This document shows positions 36,262 to 47,583 of a DNA stretch of 64,000 nt, one piece after another. Every line of letters starts with the position of its first letter. Position 1 is the stretch's first letter. This stretch comes from Adiantum capillus-veneris (taxonomy: Eukaryota > Streptophyta > Polypodiopsida > Polypodiales > Pteridaceae): contig CM043958.1 in assembly GCA_014529385.2 (NCBI GenBank), positions 122,418,817 through 122,482,816 of the forward strand, given 5' to 3'. Below the pieces are notes generated by a model. That model made no database searches, had not been told where the DNA came from, and saw nothing but the letters and a program-made list of their open reading frames with translations. Position numbers and translations under genes: made by a program.

Positions 36262-37094
36262 AGTAGATTCTCCTTTCAGGGAATTTCATGTTGGTATCCA
36301 TGCGGTTGAACCATGGTGCCCCTAGGATAACATCCTCATGTTGGTTAGGAGAGATAAAAAAAAGTCTTCTTTGTGGACATAGCTTTGCACATGAAGCCTC
36401 AACTTCCCAATCAAGGGAGTAACGAAGGCTTGCTGTCCCTTGAAACGGTATTGATAGTAGCTATGGTAACTCCCATCTCAAAAGCTTGAATGCCCAACTT
36501 GGTGGCCAACTCCGTTGATATGAAGTTGTGAGTAGAGCCAGGTTCAAACAAGATGAAAGCATGATGTTCCCTTACCTTTCCCCAAGAATAGGAGAGAGGT
36601 GATCCTTTGCAATGAGCATCCTCTTTTGGAGCTTTGATAGTGGAAGCTCTAGGAGTTTCATTGTGGGTATTTCTCTTGAGGCAAGAACGGTAGCCATGTA
36701 CTTGCTCCCCACACTTAAAACATTTGTGCTCCTTGCAAAAAGCTTGAAGCTCTTTAGGAGAGAGTTTATTTTTACCTTTGTAAACTCCCTTCTCCTTGGA
36801 CAATTTGTTGTTGTTTCTGTTGTTGGAATTGCCTTGGGAAGAATTTTGGGCATTGGTTTTCCCCTTTGCATCACGTTTGTCTTTGCTTTCCATGGGCTTG
36901 ATATTCCTTTGATCCCATTGTTGGAAATTTATGCGTGAAGCAACCATGGTATGGTGGATTTCTTCGGTGATAGAACCAGGCCATTGAGAGTTGACATACT
37001 CGGCCATGTCTTCCGGTAATCCTGCACAAAATGTTGTTTTTTCTCGGCAAAATCTATCATCTGAAAGACAAAAGCCTTGAGATGTAAATCCCAA
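36262..37094 (-). pseudogene. K2 gag C-terminus, zinc knuckle and protease
   Basis: FCAGLPEDMAEYVNSQWPGS is late gag. The knuckle CFKCGEQVHGYRSC has the usual C-X2-C-X4-H-X4-C spacing. The protease follows: AFILFEPGSTHNFISTELA, where the family has L-D-S-G-S-T-H-N-F; the catalytic Asp is Glu and the Ser is Pro, so it is dead. LGAPWFNRMDTNM near 36270-36320 is the C-terminal protease motif in another frame. Confidence 0.85.
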
Positions 37095-37265
37095 AACTTG
37101 TCTACATATTTGTGGATAGACTCATGGGAGAGAAGCTTTAAACTTTGTCATTCGGTAAGCAGTTTGTCCTTTGCATCGCTTACAAGGAATTGCTTCATGA
37201 TTGAAATTGTTAAGCTTTTTCCATGTCTTTGGGACTTCACCATTGCAACAAAGGCTATCCCACTA

Positions 37266-37796
37266 TTATTTTTGGAAGTGCATAGATACATGGCATAGCT
37301 TGAAGACTCCATGAAGACCTCGTCTCTTGAAAGGCCACATCAAATTGCTGGATGAAGGCCAATACTTTGTTGGTAGCACCAAAGGTGCCATCATAGGTGA
37401 GAAAAGAGATACTCTTTCCTCCCTCTTTGAACTTTGTGAGATTTTGCAACCTTCGCCATGAAGGGTAAGATTTGTGATGTCTTTCCCTCTTGTATTTTCT
37501 AGGAGAATATCCATAGCTTTTGTCAAAAGAGGAGGAAGTTGAAGAAGAAGGAGAAGAGGGTGACCTCTTTCTTGCCCTTTTCTTCCTTTGTTTCCTCCCT
37601 TCCCTTTTGGAGTGACGAGGAGAATGACTGTGTGTTGATCTTTTCCTCTTGGGAGGAGTTGGCGACCGTCTAGACCGTCATCTTCGTGGAGCCACATCTT
37701 CAGAGGAACTTAGGGATTCATTACTCTCTTGTTCTTTGGATTCCTCCTCTCGCATGGGAGAGAGACTTCTTTTAGGGGTCTTATTAAGAGGCCTCC

Positions 37797-37841
<45 letters not shown>

Positions 37842-38036
37842 CTCTTGGAGAGGAAGGGAAATCCCATAAGCACGAAGTTGTTGAGTAACTTCGGCTTGCA
37901 AAGCAGGGTCGCCCATAGCTTGCTGCAACCTAGTAACAAGATAATTGACAAACATGGGAGCATCATCATTAGCGCCTTCATGTGCAAAATAAAATTTATC
38001 AATGTTCATTCTACTCTCTTGGCTATTGTCATCCAT
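37266..38036 (-). pseudogene. K2 gag N-terminal and capsid region
   Basis: The ATG at 38034-38036 gives MDDNSQESRMNIDKF, then a helical segment VNYLVTRLQQAMGDPALQAE. A (CT)n microsatellite then interrupts the frame. An Arg/Ser/Lys-rich stretch follows, then LQNLTKFKEGGKSISFLTYD and KVLAFIQQFDVAF, a capsid motif of chromoviruses. Stops break the frame after 37255. Confidence 0.75.
37801..37839. repeat. (CT)n microsatellite inside K2 gag
   Basis: About 19 CT units within the former coding frame. Confidence 0.95.
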
Positions 38037-38431
38037 GCTAATTAAACTTATGTATAGATTACTTTGTGTTTTGGTACCCTCAAAAACCTTAGACGCTACT
38101 CTTCTTTACCTTTGAAAATCAGTTCTCAAGGAGCACACACCCATGGTTTAGACATTGTTGATTGTAAAGACTAGTGGAGAGGGTTTAACATTTCTTGTTT
38201 GATTATGGTTCTTTTTTATCTTGCTTGTAGCTCAATAAGGGTAAAGCCAAAGGCAAGGCCCGAGAGTCTTCATTATTAAGACTATAGTTCCCAATGGTGT
38301 ACCTCAAAATAAGTCCTTCTCAACCAAGATAATAGATCCCTGTCTCACTTACCCTATTGCAATAAACAGGCTCAACCTTTCATGGACAACTTAGGGACCT
38401 CTCTTCTTAAGCAATAAAAGAGGAACCAATA

Positions 38432-38443
38432 GCTTTGATACCA
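38432..38443 (-). promoter_or_regulatory. K2 primer binding site, initiator-Met tRNA type
   Basis: The minus strand reads TGGTATCAAAGC, one base off the common plant form TGGTATCAGAGC. It starts one base after the LTR end. Confidence 0.85.
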
Positions 38444-38444
38444 A

Positions 38445-39068
38445 TGTAATGGAAATGGACTATGAAGTTTGAGAATAGAGGAATTAGAAGAATTAAAGAG
38501 GGCATTTTTGTGAGACTCAGTTTGAGAACATAGAGGGTGAAATTATTTAGCAGTAGCAACTTGATCATAGTACTTAATTTACTTGGCATGAACAATACTT
38601 TTATAAGAGAGAGAGTTTAGAGAACTTGACAACAGTTGAGGACTAGATTTATGTGATGTGAGGGCCCGCTCCAATAGGCTTTTGTATTATAGATTCTTCC
38701 ATCAAGAGAGACTTGGTACTTTACAATTTTTGTGTCCCTTGGGACCTAGATGATGCAATGAAGATGGAAAGCTTCATGCATCACAAGCATAACATAGACT
38801 TTGCAAAAAGCATTAACTATCCACAGCCTCAGTCCCAAGGCCGCAAACACTTTCAAAGGTGGAGAGAGTTAGCAGGGAATGAGGGTCACTCTTCTTCCTA
38901 GCATACTTAATAGCATAGTAATGAAGATGGAGAAGATGGAAATCTTAAGAATTGAATCATGGATCTTAGTTGGATTTGCATTCCATAGCCAAGAGTGTTG
39001 GTGTAGGCTCTCAACTTCTCAACTAGCTTGGGGAAGGAGATGGAGCTCTTGCACTTTGCACTTCCCAC

Positions 39069-39123
<55 letters not shown>

Positions 39124-39890
39124 GAGAGAGTGGGAGAGTATACCCCCCAAGCTAGCCCCCTCCTTCCTTGGTTGACCCCCTCTTCTAGCACTAGCTAGAA
39201 TTTGATAAGACCTCCTCAAGCTTGGCCAATTGCATGCTTAGTGCCTATCAAGCAACAAGGGTAGCCTCCTTGATCTAGGCTTGCCTTGTGTGAGGGTGAG
39301 TGTGTTATCTCTCATGCCCCTACTTGTAGGTCTTGCCCCCTCCTTGTAGGGATCCTTGTTGACCTTTTGACACCTCAAGCCCCTCAACCGTGGGCCCGAT
39401 TCCCACCATGAGCTTGTCCCTTAAGCCCCTCAATCTTGGGCTGGCTTCCCACCTCAAGTACAACCCTAACATCTCAAGCATGACAAGCACCTAAAGAATC
39501 TCGATCATCAAGCATCTCAATCACCATCAAGCACCTCAAGAACCTCAACAAGCATCTCAGTCTTCATTAAGCATGACAAGCACCTCAAGCTTGGGCAGGG
39601 TTCCCACCTCAAGCACAACCCTAGCTTGCCTAAGCTCAAAGGACTTTTAACAGTAACCATTGGAGATCTTTAATGAAACTAACCCTAAGTTCTTTAAGCT
39701 CCATTAGTTAGCCTTGCTCTTTGACAGACCATCGCTCATTTGGACCCCTTTACCATTGGCCCGATGTTGAGATAGACCCCTAAGCACATGTCTATATTCT
39801 AACCCTTGTTCTTGTTTATTCTTCCACATTAAACTATCAGTTTAATATGATAAAATCATTTGGGTTGGTTAGATATTAGATTTTATGACA
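38445..39890 (-). mobile_element. K2 5' LTR (1,446 bp)
   Basis: The minus strand starts TGTCATAAAATC and ends CCATTACA, next to the PBS. It is the inverted counterpart of 34560-36261. A (GA)n array lies at 39072-39131. Confidence 0.88.
39072..39131. repeat. (GA)n microsatellite in the K2 LTR
   Basis: About 29 GA units with one interruption. Confidence 0.95.
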
Positions 39891-40148
39891 ATGGGTGTAT
39901 AAGAAGAAGTACACAATAGAAGATCATGAGCCTAAGTAAAGGGCTAAATTGGTTTTCTAAAGGATTCAAGAAAAAGAAAGGCATGGACTTTGATGAGATT
40001 TTCTCTCCCATAGTCAAGATAACTACTTTGCATCTTGTGCTTAGACTAGTAGCCAATGAGCACATGGAACTTATTTAGATGGATGTGGAGATGTCTTTCC
40101 TTCACAAGGATCTTAGGATGTCTACATGAAATAGTCAGAGGGCTTTGA
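39891..40148 (+). pseudogene. Ty1/copia reverse transcriptase fragment
   Basis: Reads WVYKKKYTIEDHEPK, then after a one-base insertion SKGFKKKKGMDFDEIFSPIV, KITTLHLVLRLVANEHMELI, stop, MDVEMSFLHKDL, and SQRALM. This is the start of the copia RVT_2 domain (family pattern KGF-x-Q-x-x-G-x-D-F-x-E-x-F-S-P-V). The fragment is bounded by chromovirus LTR starts on both sides. Confidence 0.88.
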
Positions 40149-40851
40149 TGTCATAAAATCTAATATCTAACCAACCCAAATGATTTTATCATATTAAATT
40201 GATCATTTAATGTGGGAGAATAAAGGAGAACAAGGGTTACAATATAGACATGTGCTTACGGATCTATCTCAACATGGGGCCAATGGTAAAGGGGTCCAAA
40301 TGAGAGATGGTATGTCAAAGAGTAAGGCTAGCTAATGGAGATTAAAGACCTTAGGGTTAACTTTATTAAAGACCTCAAAAGGTTAGTGTTAAAAGTCCTT
40401 TGACCTTAGGCAAGCTAGGGCTATGCTTGAGGTGGAAACCCATCCCAAGCTTGAGGTGCTTGTCATGCTTGACTAAGGTGCTTAAGGTGCTTGTTGTGCT
40501 TGCTGACTAAGGTGCTTGGGTGATTTTCGTGCTTGCTGACTAAGGCGCTTGAGGGGTTAAGGTGATCAAAAAGTCAAAGCACATCCCTACTCATGAGGGG
40601 GCGAGCCCTCTTTGTAGGAGCTAGAGAGAGAACACACACACACCCTCACACAAGACAAGCTTGGTACAAAGAAAGCAACTAGGACACTCGTCAAGCTCCT
40701 CTTCATGTTACCCTCGTAATGTGCCTAAAGCCTATTCAAGGGGTCCAATGATAATTTGGTTAATTTAATTAATTGTTTTTGAATTTTTCAAGTCCTCTCT
40801 CTCAAAGGGCTAAGAAGGACACTTATCCTAATGATACCCTTGTTGCTTGAT
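40149..40851 (+). mobile_element. Third chromovirus LTR, truncated
   Basis: Starts TGTCATAAAATC and follows the other two LTRs up to CCCTTGTTGCTTGATG, where similarity stops. Orientation is opposite to the K2 LTR. Confidence 0.82.
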
Positions 40852-40957
40852 GTTTGGTAGATACAAGCATTTACATGCGTATGCACACCAAACTCTATAA
40901 ACACTCTATTTTTTGAAGAAAGCCATGTAATCCAGTATAGGGTGAGTTGTACCCTCT

Positions 40958-41275
40958 CTACTTTTCTAAGTCTACACCCTTGTAGAGGCCGGATGGCCGT
41001 GGGAAATCCCCCTTAACTTCTAAAGTCAAAACCCTTAGTTTTGAGAGGAGAATTATCATTAGCTTGAAGAATAAAAAACATGCATTGTGGAGGCCTCTTA
41101 CTGCTACAAATTGTAATCTTTTTTTCTCCTGAACTGGTAATGGGAATTCGTTTCCAAATAGCACATTAGTTGGCCTCTTCTTTTGCAGTGCTTCATGCAC
41201 TTGCCATGTCCTTACTCTGGGTACATGACAGAATGTTGGATCTCTTTGTAGGGTTGCACGTGCTCTTGTGAACAA
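40958..41275 (-). pseudogene. RE-G C-terminal segment
   Basis: 105 codons in a frame shifted from the ORF upstream. FTRARATLQRDPTFCHVPRV and NVLFGNEFPLPVQEKKRLQF look like protein. No family recognised. RE-G is truncated close to here, next to the third LTR. Confidence 0.35.
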
Positions 41276-41333
41276 AATCAGGTATCTCGGATTCTTGTTC
41301 AGCCAGTTTAACCTCCACTTTGGTGGTCTTTAT

Positions 41334-42269
41334 CTATGCCATCTTCTTGCATTCCTTGTACAGCCTTTCTTTCACCTGTAATAGTTCTACTTTGATGAGA
41401 GGGTATGACAGGGATTGTTGGTGCCATTGAGCGTTGATCTGATTGGGACTAAGTTGAGTGACGTTGACATAGCGTAAAACTCTCAACTCCCAATCCATAG
41501 AGGCCTTCCACCACTCATCCACCTCTAAGGTGATCTTCTCCTTCAGTGTGTCTTCTTCAGCTTTTGACAGTTGGACCATTGACACTGTGTCTGCATCTGT
41601 GATGTGAACCTGAAAATCTTCATTACCACTGGGCTCTGCTGTGGATTGTGTCTCAAACTTAGCAAAAGAGACCGAGGGTATGTCTATCTATGGAGGCTCT
41701 GAAGTGCCTGCCTCTTCCTGCGTGTCTGGTTTTCCATCTCGAAGGAGCTCATTTATCCGCTTGAGTTTTGCTATCTCCTTTAGAATCTCCTCCTCTCTCT
41801 GAACCCGCATTAGTGCCAAGTCCCTGCGCTGTGATTGTTCGAGCTTTAATTCCAATTTTAGGTCTTTGTTTTTCTTTTCAAGTGCCTTATAGACTTCGTC
41901 AGTTCCTTTGATCGAGGCCACGGCTGGGTTTTCTCTGATTTGCCGTAAGAAAATGGCATGATCATTGATCCTCTGTTCAGAATATTGCAGAGAAGCATTG
42001 GCAATATCTAACTGCACCTGAATTTTTTGAGCTGATTGAGAGGTCGTAAGAAGCTCATTTGTAACTTCTGTCAGCTGTTCATCTTTTGCTTTGCAGGCAT
42101 CAGATAATTTGGTGAGTAGATCACCTAACTCCTCCATTTGTTTTTGTTGCCTATCTCTGGCTAACTGATGCTGTTTCACTTCTGCCTTCAGCTCTTGCAC
42201 TTGCCTTTGGAGATAAATGATGACGGCCATCCTATCTTCTAGCTCTCCTTGGAGAGCGTCGATCACCAT
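41334..42269 (-). pseudogene. RE-G coiled-coil segment
   Basis: One frame with a single TAG at 41688-41690. Residues 1-180 are a long coiled coil (LQRQVQELKAEVKQHQLARD, LEKKNKDLKLELKLEQSQRR). After the stop, TLEVDEWWKASMDWELRVLR, then QVKERLYKECKKMA. The family is unknown. Coiled coils suggest self-assembly, as gag or an accessory ORF would need. Confidence 0.5.
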
Positions 42270-42477
42270 TCCAGTTCCTTGGCCTTTGTGCTACGGTTGC
42301 TAAACGGAGTCTCTCCGTCATTTCCTGCATCTGTTGTGCATATTCATTGACCTGTACTATTACTTCATCATTTGTCTGCCACTCCTCCTGCCCCATCGGC
42401 TATGATGTGCCTGCACCCTCGTGTGTTGCTTCTTGCTGCGTTGTAATTGCTGGTGGGTCTTGTGTGGAGGTAGATGG

Positions 42478-43044
42478 TCAGTCTTCTTCTTGGCCATCCT
42501 GAGGCTTTGATGCCTCGGCAGTTTCTGGTTGAGTAGAAGTGGAGGGTGTTGTCTCTACCCTTGCTGTCTCTTCAGGTGCCGACCTTTCTTCTTTCTCTGG
42601 CTTAGGTTCTATCTCATGTGTAGTGCTAGGCTCTTTTTTTGCATTTGATTTCTTATTAGTCTCTTGTTCAGATCTACTTGCGTGTTCCTCTCCTGGCTTT
42701 TGAGTCTCTTCATCTGCCTTCTCCTGTTTTGGCCCGGCTTCTTTTTCTTTTTGTCTGTCGGGGTGGTCAGCCTCTTGTGCAGATTCTGTTTGTTGGGTGG
42801 ACTCGGAATCTTTCTCTTTCTCAGGCTCTGCTTCTTCATTGGTGTCTTTGCCTGCAGGTGATGGTGGTGGACTAGGCATGGGATGGTCTTGTTGTTCTAG
42901 AGGGGGTGAGGTGGGTCGGGGAGATCCATGACTTTGCTCTTGGCTAGCCGTTTCCTCGGCTTGCCTTTGGTCTTCCGCTTCCTTGGCTTTCTTTGCAGCT
43001 TCTTCTGCTTCCTTCAGCTTTAGCGCTTCAGCCTCTTGGTACAT
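42478..43044 (-). pseudogene. RE-G acidic/basic low-complexity segment
   Basis: 188 codons, about half Glu, Lys, Ala, Gln and Ser, with a PRPTSPPLEQQ Pro-rich patch; likely unstructured. It is preceded across stops by EKWVPAGLKDPEQS, which resembles a WxPK repeat. Confidence 0.5.
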
Positions 43045-43158
43045 TCTTTCTAAATATTTTGTTGGATCATCAGCCTCTTTCCTTGTATGATGCTTTGTTC
43101 GGGGTCTTTAAGTCCTGCAGGTACCCATTTTTCTAGGTCCTTCCCTTGTGCTTGCCTA

Positions 43159-44165
43159 CTACACAACTGGCTCTTCTTGGTGTGCGGCCACAATTTTTCT
43201 TTTCATCTCTTCTCTCCGAGCTCTCTTTTCTTCGTTGTCGGAGCTCTCACTTCTATGCCGTTCCGACGAGCTGTCAGCTGACTCATGATCAGATTTATGT
43301 GATCTTTTACTTGACCTTGTAGCTTGTGGAGAGGGTTGTGCTGCCAAGATCATGTATTCTGATCAGGGACACACGGTAGGTTGTCGGCCATGCCGATTGC
43401 ATGATATGCTATTCTAGTCAACACCTCTGATGCACCCAAGTACATGATTTTTCCTTCCTTCTTGGTGCCCTTCAAGGTTGTCAAGACATACTGCGCGTGG
43501 TCCATGGTTGCCTTGTTGTCGACTTAAGAACCTGAGTGAATGTGGTGGCCACGATGTGATTTGGTGTAGTGTACCTTGGTGGCCTTTTTGCTAGAAAATG
43601 GAAGTGTTGATGGTACAAACGGGCTGGCTCTTCCACTTGTTTGTGGAGTCGGTGAATGTAGCCGTGGCTGTCTCTTTGGTAAATGTGCCTGCGGTTTTAC
43701 TGTCTCTTGCCCGCATGGTCATTCCTTCAGTGGGCAGTCTGAGTGCCTCTGCCACTATCTCTTTTGTGATCACTACCTCGACCTTGTTTCCTTGGGTGTC
43801 TGATATCTGTGCGTTCTATTTTCTTTGATGGTGGATAGAAGCTCTTAAGCTTTCTGAAAGTCCACTCCGCAAGGCTCTTGTTCGTAGAAATGCCTGAGCC
43901 CCAACCTGCGGTTAGCCTCTTTTGTCTCTGGCTTGGCAGCTACATCATAGACTTCTTTGGGCAGGAGTTGCAACTCCACCTGATGCCCCTCGTCACTCTT
44001 GAACCTTCCAGTGAAGATCGTAGTGTGGTGCTCTTCCAGCTGTTCTCTAGAAAGGTAGGATGCCTTTGTCGCTTTGACTGACTCGGGGTCTAGTTGATAC
44101 GCAAGCAGTTCTTGTAGTTTCTCTTTCTGGTTTAGCTTCTTCTTGGCCCTCTCTGCTGCTTGCAT
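43159..44165 (-). pseudogene. RE-G N-terminal domain (plant-transposon accessory ORF-like) and Ser/Arg-rich segment
   Basis: ATG at 44163-44165. Segments in alternating frames: 44165-43845 (KLQELLAYQLDPESVKATKA, FKSDEGHQVELQLLP), 43773-43591 (EVVITKEIVAEALRLPTEGM), 43525-43350 (ATMDHAQYVLTTLKGTKKEG, LTRIAYHAIGMADNLP), then 43353-43159 (SSKRSHKSDHESADSSSERH). The V-I-x-x-E-I-V-A-E-x-L-x-L-P pattern recalls accessory ORFs of large plant Ty3/gypsy elements, but I cannot name the family. At least three frameshifts. Confidence 0.45.
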
Positions 44166-44351
44166 GGCTCCTGTTTAGTGAGTAGAGTGCAAAGTTAGCA
44201 GATTTGTCAAAATTTTCTCTGAAATGTCCTGTTAGATTGAAATGCTGACAATTTGGTCCACTTTGCTTCAAATCAATTTTTGAACAAGCAAAGATGCATA
44301 AAAACATGCAAGGAACAAAATTGTATGGTCAAAACAAAAATTTGCAACCAA

Positions 44352-44952
44352 AGTAAATAATCGCGATTATTTCTAGGTGAGGAAAATTTCCAACTTTTTG
44401 CAAACTTGGCTTTGTAGGCTTGAAGTATATGCCAAATACATGCTCTGAGTGAAATATGGGCTCATTTGGATGCACGAGGTGAAAATGGTACCAGATTTTG
44501 GCTTTAGGTCTCTGAAACAGTAGATATAAAGGAAATTTGAGATTTTGAACTCCAAATTGATTCAAAATTGGGTAGTGGGCTTAACACTTCATGTACTTTG
44601 GATGTATGATGACAAAATATCTAGATTTCCCAATTTCGACCAGAAAGTAAATAATTGTGATTATTAACTTTCTTCCAAAATTGACATTTTTTGGTACAAA
44701 TTGGTTCTAGGCATTGGATAGACCTTGTATATGAGATATGAGGTGATTTGGATCAAGAAAAATTGTTCATAACCCAAATTTTGGCTTGCAAAGACTTCTT
44801 TGCGTTTTTTGGCAATTTTACAAGTAATGGGTGGTCATTTTGGCTCATACTTGATTTTTGGCATGTAATAGGTGTGTACACATGATAGGTGAGGTGATTT
44901 GACAATTTCCAAGAAAAACTGATGCAAAAGTAAATAATCGCAATTATTTACA
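44352..44952. repeat. RE-G leader: three copies of a 24-nt palindrome
   Basis: Copies at 44352-44375, 44646-44669 and 44929-44952, spaced 294 and 283 nt. The consensus half-site is AGTAAATAATCG, giving a perfect palindrome; each copy departs from it at two or three sites. Text such as GAGGTGATTTGGATC and ATGAGGTGA recurs between copies, so the copies sit in degenerate tandem units. Confidence 0.82.
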
Positions 44953-44959
44953 ACAGTGA

Positions 44960-46731
44960 CAAACACTTTGCAAAACCTACAAATTTTGACCTAGACATCC
45001 TAAATTGAATTTGGTCAAGTTTGGTCATGCCGGCATCACTTTGTGCTCTGTCGACTCTGAAATCACCGTTTTTTGTGACTACTCTGTCTGTTGGGTTGGT
45101 CGGCCAACTTTGAGGCTTTGGACTTATCCGTAACATAGTGTGTAAAGCAACCTGTCAAATTCTGGCTCATTTGGAGTCAATTTGACCTTGTATGTCGAAT
45201 TTGACGCTTTGTAACCTTCGAACCGTTTTCTACTTTTCAAGGGCTTTGCTTGATGGATTTCACCAAACCAATCATATACATTGTATATGGACCTCATTAG
45301 CAAGCCATCTGTGGAGCCAAGTCGGAATTTTGGCATTTGCCAAAAATCGAACTTTTCTACTGGGGACCCCCTTGACCCCAGCGGAATGGTCATCTAATGA
45401 TATAGAAAGGTTCTATTATGTTAGGGAATGCTATGGTTCAAATCCCATCCGATTTGGTCAAGCAGGCAGGCCGCTATGGTTAGTTTAAGGTCGTAGGTCT
45501 TCGTGCATCACTGCTCGGTTTCTAGGGGTTTTTCTAGGGCTTTAGACTTGCTACCAGCCGTACAAAATGGATCATTGTTGAGTAAAGAACTTACCCCTCA
45601 TGTCTCGTGTGAGACGGCGCTGAAAATGGTCAACTGTGGGCTCTGGAAAAGTGGCTGAAATCTCTCTCTACAAAGGCTCCAAGTGGAAATGAGGTGGTTG
45701 TAGCCTACCATGGATATCTATACCCGGACTTCCCGAACCAAATTGTCCCAGATTCCCCCGTTAGTCCTACTAGGCCGTGAGATCTATGTTAGACTCAAAA
45801 ATTTCCCTGATCGGATTCCTGTAGCTCATTCTACAAGAATTTTGCAAAAGTAGGTCTGGCCGCCTAATTTAGGCTTCCCGTTTCCATCTTCTGGTTTCAT
45901 GGAAAATTTTTGTGCTTGTCTGCCTTGTCTTTCTGATCACCATCGTGTCTTTCATTTTTCCATATGAGCTTCCCTTCTATTTATTATTAATTTTGACCTG
46001 TTTATTTGAAGAAATCAAAGAAAATAGTAAAATACTGTAAAAAATTAAAGTGAAAATCCAATAATTAAGAAAATCCCTTGAAAAACACAGCTTTATTGTT
46101 TTTTGTTGGATTTCTCCATTTTGAAGCCTCATTATCAACAAAAATGATGAAAAATATCCAAAAAAGGACTATTTTTGATGATTTTCTGATAGTATATACA
46201 CTATTTACACTCATCGGGAAGATATTATCAGTGAATTTTTCTTTGATTGATGAATTATAAGGGCATTATTAGGTAATTTTGCAAAAAATCACACGTTAAC
46301 ATCAAACTTTTTCCTCCCTCTTCAAACATTGCCCTTAATTATTAGTACTTAGTGCCCTTCCACCCCTCCTAGATGGCGTACTCCGGGACGACTCTATGCA
46401 TGGGTTAAACAATTGCGTCTATGCATAGTCGTGGTTGGCTCTACCATGATATGAAGATCAATGCAATTCAAACCAATAGCTGTGCAAGATTTGGGTCTTG
46501 AGCAATTAACTCAAGGGTTTCCGATGTCGAGGTTTGCTGCTGCTGATGTCTTCCAAAGAGAAAATCATGTAGCTTTTGTGCTCTCTGTTTGATTGTACCA
46601 TCAGGGTGCTTTAGCACTCTGATTGCTTGAGCTGTTGGTAGCACGTTCGATTGTTGTCGAGCTTTTTCTCTTCATTGGTAGCTCGGTCAACTTGGTGCTG
46701 CATGGTGTGGTGGAGTCTATTGAGACTTAAC
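44960..46731. other. No gene seen
   Basis: Non-coding, AT-rich. Likely leader and LTR remains of RE-G and 3' region of RE-E, but no PBS, PPT or LTR pair could be defined. Confidence 0.4.
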
Positions 46732-46953
46732 TCACCATTGCTTAATCAGTTTCGCGGGTTGTGGAGAAGATAAGTGCTCCCTTTTCTTCCAAACCATTTT
46801 CATGTTAGGTTCCTTGCTCGGAGATGCTCGTCTTTGTGTTCGAACCCTTGGAACCTTCTTTTGTTTCGTTGGTGAAGTTTTAGGCACCCAGATCTGAATC
46901 GGTTTATCCTTAAGCTGTGCTTTTGGTACCCAAATTTGCCTGACTCCTTGCAT
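46732..46953 (-). pseudogene. RE-E WxPK tail
   Basis: RQIWVPKAQLKDKPIQIWVP then KTSPTKQKKV, with a last MVWKKREH. Two clear repeats and one decayed. In frame with PR2 and integrase upstream. Basic throughout. Confidence 0.65.
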
Positions 46954-47070
46954 GCCACATGTAGCATTTGATTGTCAAGGGGATGGAGAAGATTGACTTT
47001 GTGGATTGGTCTGCTGATTTCTTCTTTTCCATTTCTCCTCGCTTGGTGCAATTGGAACAATGAGTTGCCC

Positions 47071-47415
47071 TCATTTAGGTGATAGCTTTAGCTGATTTGT
47101 ATCCCAATCTGGTATTGCTTTGTATGTCCGCATCCAGGGAATTCCAAGAATCATCGTCTCATTCATGTGTTCATCTAGCAAGCACACAAACTGATGAGGA
47201 CATGAACATCCATGTACTATCACGTTCAAGTTGACTACTCCCAATGTTGGAGTTGGATTCTTGTTGCATCCTTTGATTGTCGCTATTCCTGCCGTGAATG
47301 CTTGAATTGTTGCCTTCTTGTATGTGGAATAACTGATTGCATTTACTCTAGCTCCTGTGTCGACCAAAGTATTGGTGCTATGATTGTTGAGTTGTACCTT
47401 GATGCGCATGTCCAT
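47071..47415 (-). pseudogene. RE-E second aspartic protease-like domain (PR2)
   Basis: 114 codons in frame with integrase. IKVQLNNHSTNTLVDTGARV then NAISYSTYKK is a retropepsin active site (DTGA) with its following strand. NVIVHGCSCPHQFVCLLDEH, then MILGIPWMRTYKAIPDWD, is the C-terminal part with the I-L-G-x-x-W motif. It differs from PR1 of the same element and lies after, not before, RT and integrase. The catalytic Asp, Thr and Gly are intact. Role unknown. Confidence 0.75.
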
Positions 47416-47583
47416 TCCATCTAACCAGTCATCATCTATTGAAACTGCGTCTTTAGGTAACTCCCAATGTCAATCATCTATTTCCAAAGTGTTGATGGGA
47501 ATCTGTATCTGTTGATTCTTGAGAGCAGCTTTCCGCTTGAGTACCCGAAGCGTAGCTTCCTTTTGGGATTCATGAATAACCTG
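47416..47583 (-). pseudogene. RE-E basic spacer between integrase and PR2
   Basis: QVIHESQKEATLRVLKRKAA, then LKNQQIQIPINTLEIDD, a stop and WELPKDAVSIDDDW. It corresponds to the Arg/Lys/Gln/Glu-rich spacer of RE-F. Confidence 0.6.

Larger units (their letters stand above)
36262..39890 (-). mobile_element. K2: 3'-truncated chromovirus (LTR, PBS, gag, protease)
   Basis: Minus-strand order: LTR 39890-38445, PBS, leader, gag, zinc knuckle, protease. It is cut at 36262, exactly where the K1 LTR ends. K1 and K2 are therefore tail to tail, and each holds the half the other lacks. Confidence 0.8.
40900..44960 (-). mobile_element. RE-G: element fragment with palindrome leader and unidentified ORF
   Basis: The leader with three 24-nt palindromes lies just upstream of the ORF, as in RE-B and RE-F, which links RE-G to the same lineage. 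No PR, RT or integrase is present. LTR and PBS not found. Confidence 0.5.

Noticed and set aside
37710-38002. Arg-Glu repeat protein
   Set aside because: The repeat is a (CT)n expansion inside K2 gag.
42664-42875. Plus-strand Leu/Phe-rich ORFs as membrane proteins
   Set aside because: They are the complement of the Glu/Lys-rich RE-G frame on the minus strand.
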